From NCBI RefSeq assembly GCF_900129355.1, contig NZ_FQVL01000013.1, forward strand, positions 1 through 64,000: 64,000 nt of DNA. Reading direction: 5' to 3'. Numbering within the stretch: the first letter of the stretch is position 1; every line of letters starts with the position of its first letter. The stretch comes from Seinonella peptonophila. Lineage in GTDB: Bacteria > Bacillota > Bacilli > Thermoactinomycetales > Thermoactinomycetaceae. Both the position numbers and the translations under genes were made by a program. The notes under the pieces were generated by a model. That model made no database searches, was not told where the DNA came from, and saw nothing but the letters and a program-made list of their open reading frames with translations. Shown piece after piece: positions 61,282 to 64,000 of the stretch.

Positions 61282-62219
61282 TGTAACCTCGATTCGAAGC
61301 TCTAGTAAGTGTTGTTTGTATGCAGACTAGTGGACTCTTTTGGGAAAGAGGTCGCTCTACCTCCTTGAGATTGACCATAAACAAATTATCTAACATGATA
61401 ATTATAGCCAATAATAGCGATGACAAAAATGAACAATTGGTAAAATTTATAAGCATTCAGTTCATAAGTGTTGACCGTTTTCTCTATTAACTATTAACAA
61501 TAACTCCACCATTGAGATGGATGATTTGACCTGTCATATAGGAGGAATCATCTGATGCTAAGAATACATATGCTGGTGCTATTTCTGCTGGTTGTCCAGC
61601 ACGTTTCATCGAATTTTTGCTACCCCAACTGGCTACCTGCTCAGCAGGAAAAGAAGCAGGGATTAGTGGTGTCCAAACCGTTCCAGGTGCCACTCCATTA
61701 CTCGTATTCCTTTTTTGGTAAGAGATTTTGCCAATGAACGAATGAAGGAAACGATGGCACCTTTGGTTGCTGAGTAATCAATTAGTTGCTCGTTTCCCTC
61801 GTATGCGGCAAGTGAGGCAGTATTAATGATTGTACTTCCGTTTTGAAGATAGGGGAGTGCAGCTTTAGTAAGATAAAAAACAGAAAAAAAGTTAGTTTGA
61901 AAAGTACGTTCAAGTTGTTCTGTTGAAATATTTTCTAGTCCATTTGCACCCATTGTTCAGCAGCATTATTTACTAAGATGCCTAGTTTTCCAAATTCCTT
62001 TATGGTTTGTGACACAATCTGTTGGCAGAATGATTCATTTCATATATCACCAGCCATTGTCAAACACTGGCGGCCTTTTTGTTCGACATAATGTTTTGTT
62101 TCTTCGGCATCCATATGCTCATTGAAATAAACAATGATTACAGAAATCTGCCAGCTGAAAGCCCACGGTTTGAATCGTGGGAAGAAAGATGGCGTTGCTC
62201 GGTAATCCCTTTCAAGGGA

Positions 62220-62248
62220 TTGCTAAGAGCAACCATTTTTTGTATAAT
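62220..62248 (+). promoter_or_regulatory. Promoter inside the second subfamily B element
   Basis: TTGCTA, 17 bp, TATAAT, as in the 11-kb copy. Confidence 0.65.
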
Positions 62249-62254
62249 CGAACG

Positions 62255-62552
62255 CATGAGCGGTGCTCATCCTGCTTGTAGCAGGCTTTGTTCCTGTGTA
62301 CGTGATGGTATGAGGTTCAAGTGGCGAATCCATCTCTCCCGCTTGGTAAAACCATAAGAGTGAGTGATGGAACCGAAACTAGCGTACTGGTAACAGGTAC
62401 GCCGCCCATGTAGATACATGCAACAGAAGTTGTAGAACTGTATGGGATGGGCTGATGGGACAGCCCCTAGCTTGGGAGTTGCACGAAGCAGAAATGAATG
62501 GAGTGCGTGAACTACCCAAGAATCCCACGCTTTTAAGCGTGAGGAGTCTCAA
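62255..62552 (+). ncRNA. Predicted omegaRNA-like transcript, second copy
   Basis: Inferred as for 11240-11536. The guide-like flank from 62553 is ATCTGCACCTTC..., which together with the left TTAC recreates the empty target site. That is how a TnpB guide would recognise the excised locus. Confidence 0.4.
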
Positions 62553-62759
62553 ATCTGCACCTTCTTTAGCAAAGGCAACGGCAATGGCTCGACCCATCCC
62601 GCTATCGCCACCTGTAATAATGGCAACTTTGTTTAGTAATTTACCATTGAATATAATCGGGATTATCAAAAATAGGTCGTGGATTCATGAAAGATTCTAA
62701 ACCTGGTTGCTGATTTTGGTGTTGTGGTGAAAATGACTTTGGAAAGGTTTGTGGATTCA

Positions 62760-64000
62760 TCAATATTCTCCTGTCATCGTTTCTTTATTTTGAAAATCTG
62801 GGTAGGTGATATGAGCTGTATTTATATCTACTAAAGCGAGTTGATTTCCTGTAAAAGCCTTTTGGAGTGTTTCTTCTAATTCAACATGATTATCAATTTG
62901 ATAAGCTTCCCATCCACAAGCTCTTGCTAATAGGACATAATCTGGATTCCTTAAATCAACGCCTATTTGGTTATATCCGCTTTTTTTCATCTTGTCTTTT
63001 TCCATTTGTAAAGTTTTATTATTTAAAACAATAAGTGTGATTTTTATCTGATGTTGGATGGCAGTAAGCAGGTCGCCAATTACCATATTGAAACCTCCAT
63101 CACCGATAATGGCAACAAATTGCTTGTCTGGCACACATAATTTGGCTGCTAGTGCAGCAGGAAGACTAAATCCCATTGTTTTCCAATGCCCTGAAATGAG
63201 AATTCGTTGTTGTTTTGCTCGAAAGTTTCGGTAAAACCAAAGTGTAACATCCCCTTCATCTATTGCTAGAATTCAATCTGGAGAAACCGTTTTTTTAAGA
63301 GTTCGAATAATGTGTGATGGTGGAATGGGAGAGCCAACCTGATTTCCTTCTTGTTCATTTTGTAACATCCAGAATTGCTGTGTTTCTTTTATTTGTTGAA
63401 CCTAATCTTGATTTTTTGTATAGTCTTTTAATCCATCAATAAGGATGGGAACAATTGTGTTCGGATGACCCATTACACCTATTTCAACTTGTACACCTTT
63501 CGCTATATTCGCTTGGTGTTTTTCAATCTGAATGACTCGAGTGTGAATCGGCACATATTCTTCTGGCCACCATGTCGTTCCAATCATCAGGACAACATCC
63601 GCCTGTTTTAGAATATTAGATGCATGTGGATTTCCACCTTCTCCAATTCCGCCCAACATATGGACAGATGTTTCTGAAACCATTCCTTTAGCTCCTAAAC
63701 TAGTTACAAGACCTGCTCCCCATTGTTCTACTAATTCTTCTATATTACTGTCAGCTAATCTTGCACCAATTCCTGCAATAATCATTGGTTTTTTAGATGT
63801 TCGCATGATCTGAATGACTTGTTTTAAAGTTTCAATGTTATACATTTCTATATCTTTCGATACAAGTAAAGGTTGTTTGTAGGGCTGGACAGATGTCATC
63901 ATTGAAAATAAATCTTGTGGAACAGACAGGTGTGTTACTGTTCCTTCGATTAGTGAAAGATTCATCGCATCACCAGTACTTCGACAACTACATCAGGATG
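62760..64000 (-). pseudogene. TPP-dependent pyruvate oxidase/acetolactate-synthase-like enzyme, broken
   Basis: Runs off the right edge. Middle domain VIQIMRTSKKPMIIAGIGARLADSNIEELVEQWGAGLVTSLGAKG and TPP domain ILAIDEGDVTLW, TMGFSLPAALAAKL, VAIIGDGGFNMVIGDLLTAIQ (GDG metal site), VLNNKTL. One frame carries TAG at 63402-63404 and a TGA near 63275. A frameshift near 63975 separates HPDVVVEVL from GDAMNLSLIEG. Inactive as it stands. Related to YdaP/PoxB-type enzymes. The downstream SDR was coupled to it. Confidence 0.85.

Larger units (their letters stand above)
62142..62552 (+). mobile_element. Subfamily B element inside the SDR pseudogene
   Basis: 411 bp, nearly identical to 11127-11536. Preceded by TTAC at 62138-62141; ends in GAGTCTCAA. 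Joining the flanks directly gives an unbroken codon series for ...KEGADVIIVYFNEH..., proof of the exact ends and of insertion after TTAC without target duplication, as in IS608-type transposition. Confidence 0.9.
61487..62760 (-). pseudogene. SDR oxidoreductase (YhdF/YhxC-like), frameshifted and interrupted
   Basis: Recognisable from MNPQTFPKSFSPQHQNQQPG at 62760 (AGGAG site) through GKLLNKVAIITGGDSGMGRAIAVAFAKEGAD, then the 62142-62552 element, then IIVYFNEHMDAEETKHYVE, AGDI-stop-NESFCQQ, NNAAEQ, TNFFSVFYLTKAALPY, YSATKGAIVSFIRSLAKS and PGTVWTPLIP...SSYMTGQIIHLNGGVIVNS. At least two frameshifts (about 62640 and 61690) and a TGA, besides the insertion. The ancestral start overlapped the stop of the TPP-enzyme gene (TGATG). 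Confidence 0.9.

Noticed and set aside
1-64000. CRISPR array
   Set aside because: No regularly spaced short direct repeats seen; the repeats present are dispersed 340-410-bp elements.

Overview
The window looks like the chromosome of a low-GC, spore-forming Firmicute of the order Bacillales. Thermoactinomycetaceae is my best guess, by inference only. The evidence is AT-rich coding DNA, strong Shine-Dalgarno sites with many TTG and GTG starts, a gerA-type germination operon, two YheC/YheD spore-coat-type ATP-grasp proteins, CcpA- and LacI-style sugar regulation, and a dense load of IS200/IS605-derived sequences.

Layout. 0-6 kb: scattered small metabolic genes (methylmalonyl-CoA epimerase, an ABM monooxygenase, a DHFR-like reductase, a ferritin-like protein, a GyrI-like protein), two previously unmarked Cys-rich mini-genes, a dead tnpB and a GC-rich mini-gene. 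6.5-11 kb: a four-gene cluster of three ATP-grasp enzymes and a DUF2156 acyl/aminoacyl-transferase. 12-18.5 kb: a DUF2089/SHOCT operon, an MFS-oxidoreductase pair divergent from a LysR regulator, an ANT(6)-like adenylyltransferase and a LysE exporter. 18.6-22.7 kb: a candidate RiPP locus made of a secreted protein, a 47-aa Cys-free precursor, an attenuating terminator, a radical SAM/SPASM maturase and an MFS exporter. 22.8-26.8 kb: an SDR, then a tight three-gene unit of ParA-type ATPase, unknown protein and PD-(D/E)xK-AIPR protein that resembles a phage-defence module. 27-31 kb: small secreted and membrane proteins, MerR, decayed AHSA1 genes and a DHFR-like gene. 31.3-37.9 kb: a complete LacI-regulated rbs-type sugar operon ending in a PfkB kinase and a class II aldolase.

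37.9-39.4 kb: the 3' end of a tRNA-Ser next to a dead tyrosine integrase, the scar of an integrated element. 39.7-43.8 kb: gerKA-gerKB-gerKC with a small membrane gene. 44.9-52.2 kb: a cell-surface polysaccharide cluster (priming glycosyltransferase, chain-length protein, ligase/polymerase, flippase, GT4, FemAB/GNAT-like protein, NodB deacetylase). 52.8-60.6 kb: an ACS-type MFS plus cupin, a GC-rich MFS gene, an unknown 447-aa protein, and cytochrome P450 plus enoyl-CoA hydratase. 61-64 kb: a second GC-rich mini-gene, then a decayed operon of a TPP enzyme and an SDR, both pseudogenes.

The most unusual overall pattern is a set of 340-410-bp IS200/IS605-like elements with no transposase gene, in two related subfamilies (A and B). 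Each has a left-end hairpin, an internal promoter-like pair and an omegaRNA-like right end of the form GAAT-hairpin-TCAA. One copy interrupts the SDR gene exactly after TTAC, and removing it on paper restores that reading frame. The best candidates for new biology are the RiPP locus, the ParA/AIPR triad, the transposase-less omegaRNA-like elements and the ATP-grasp cluster.
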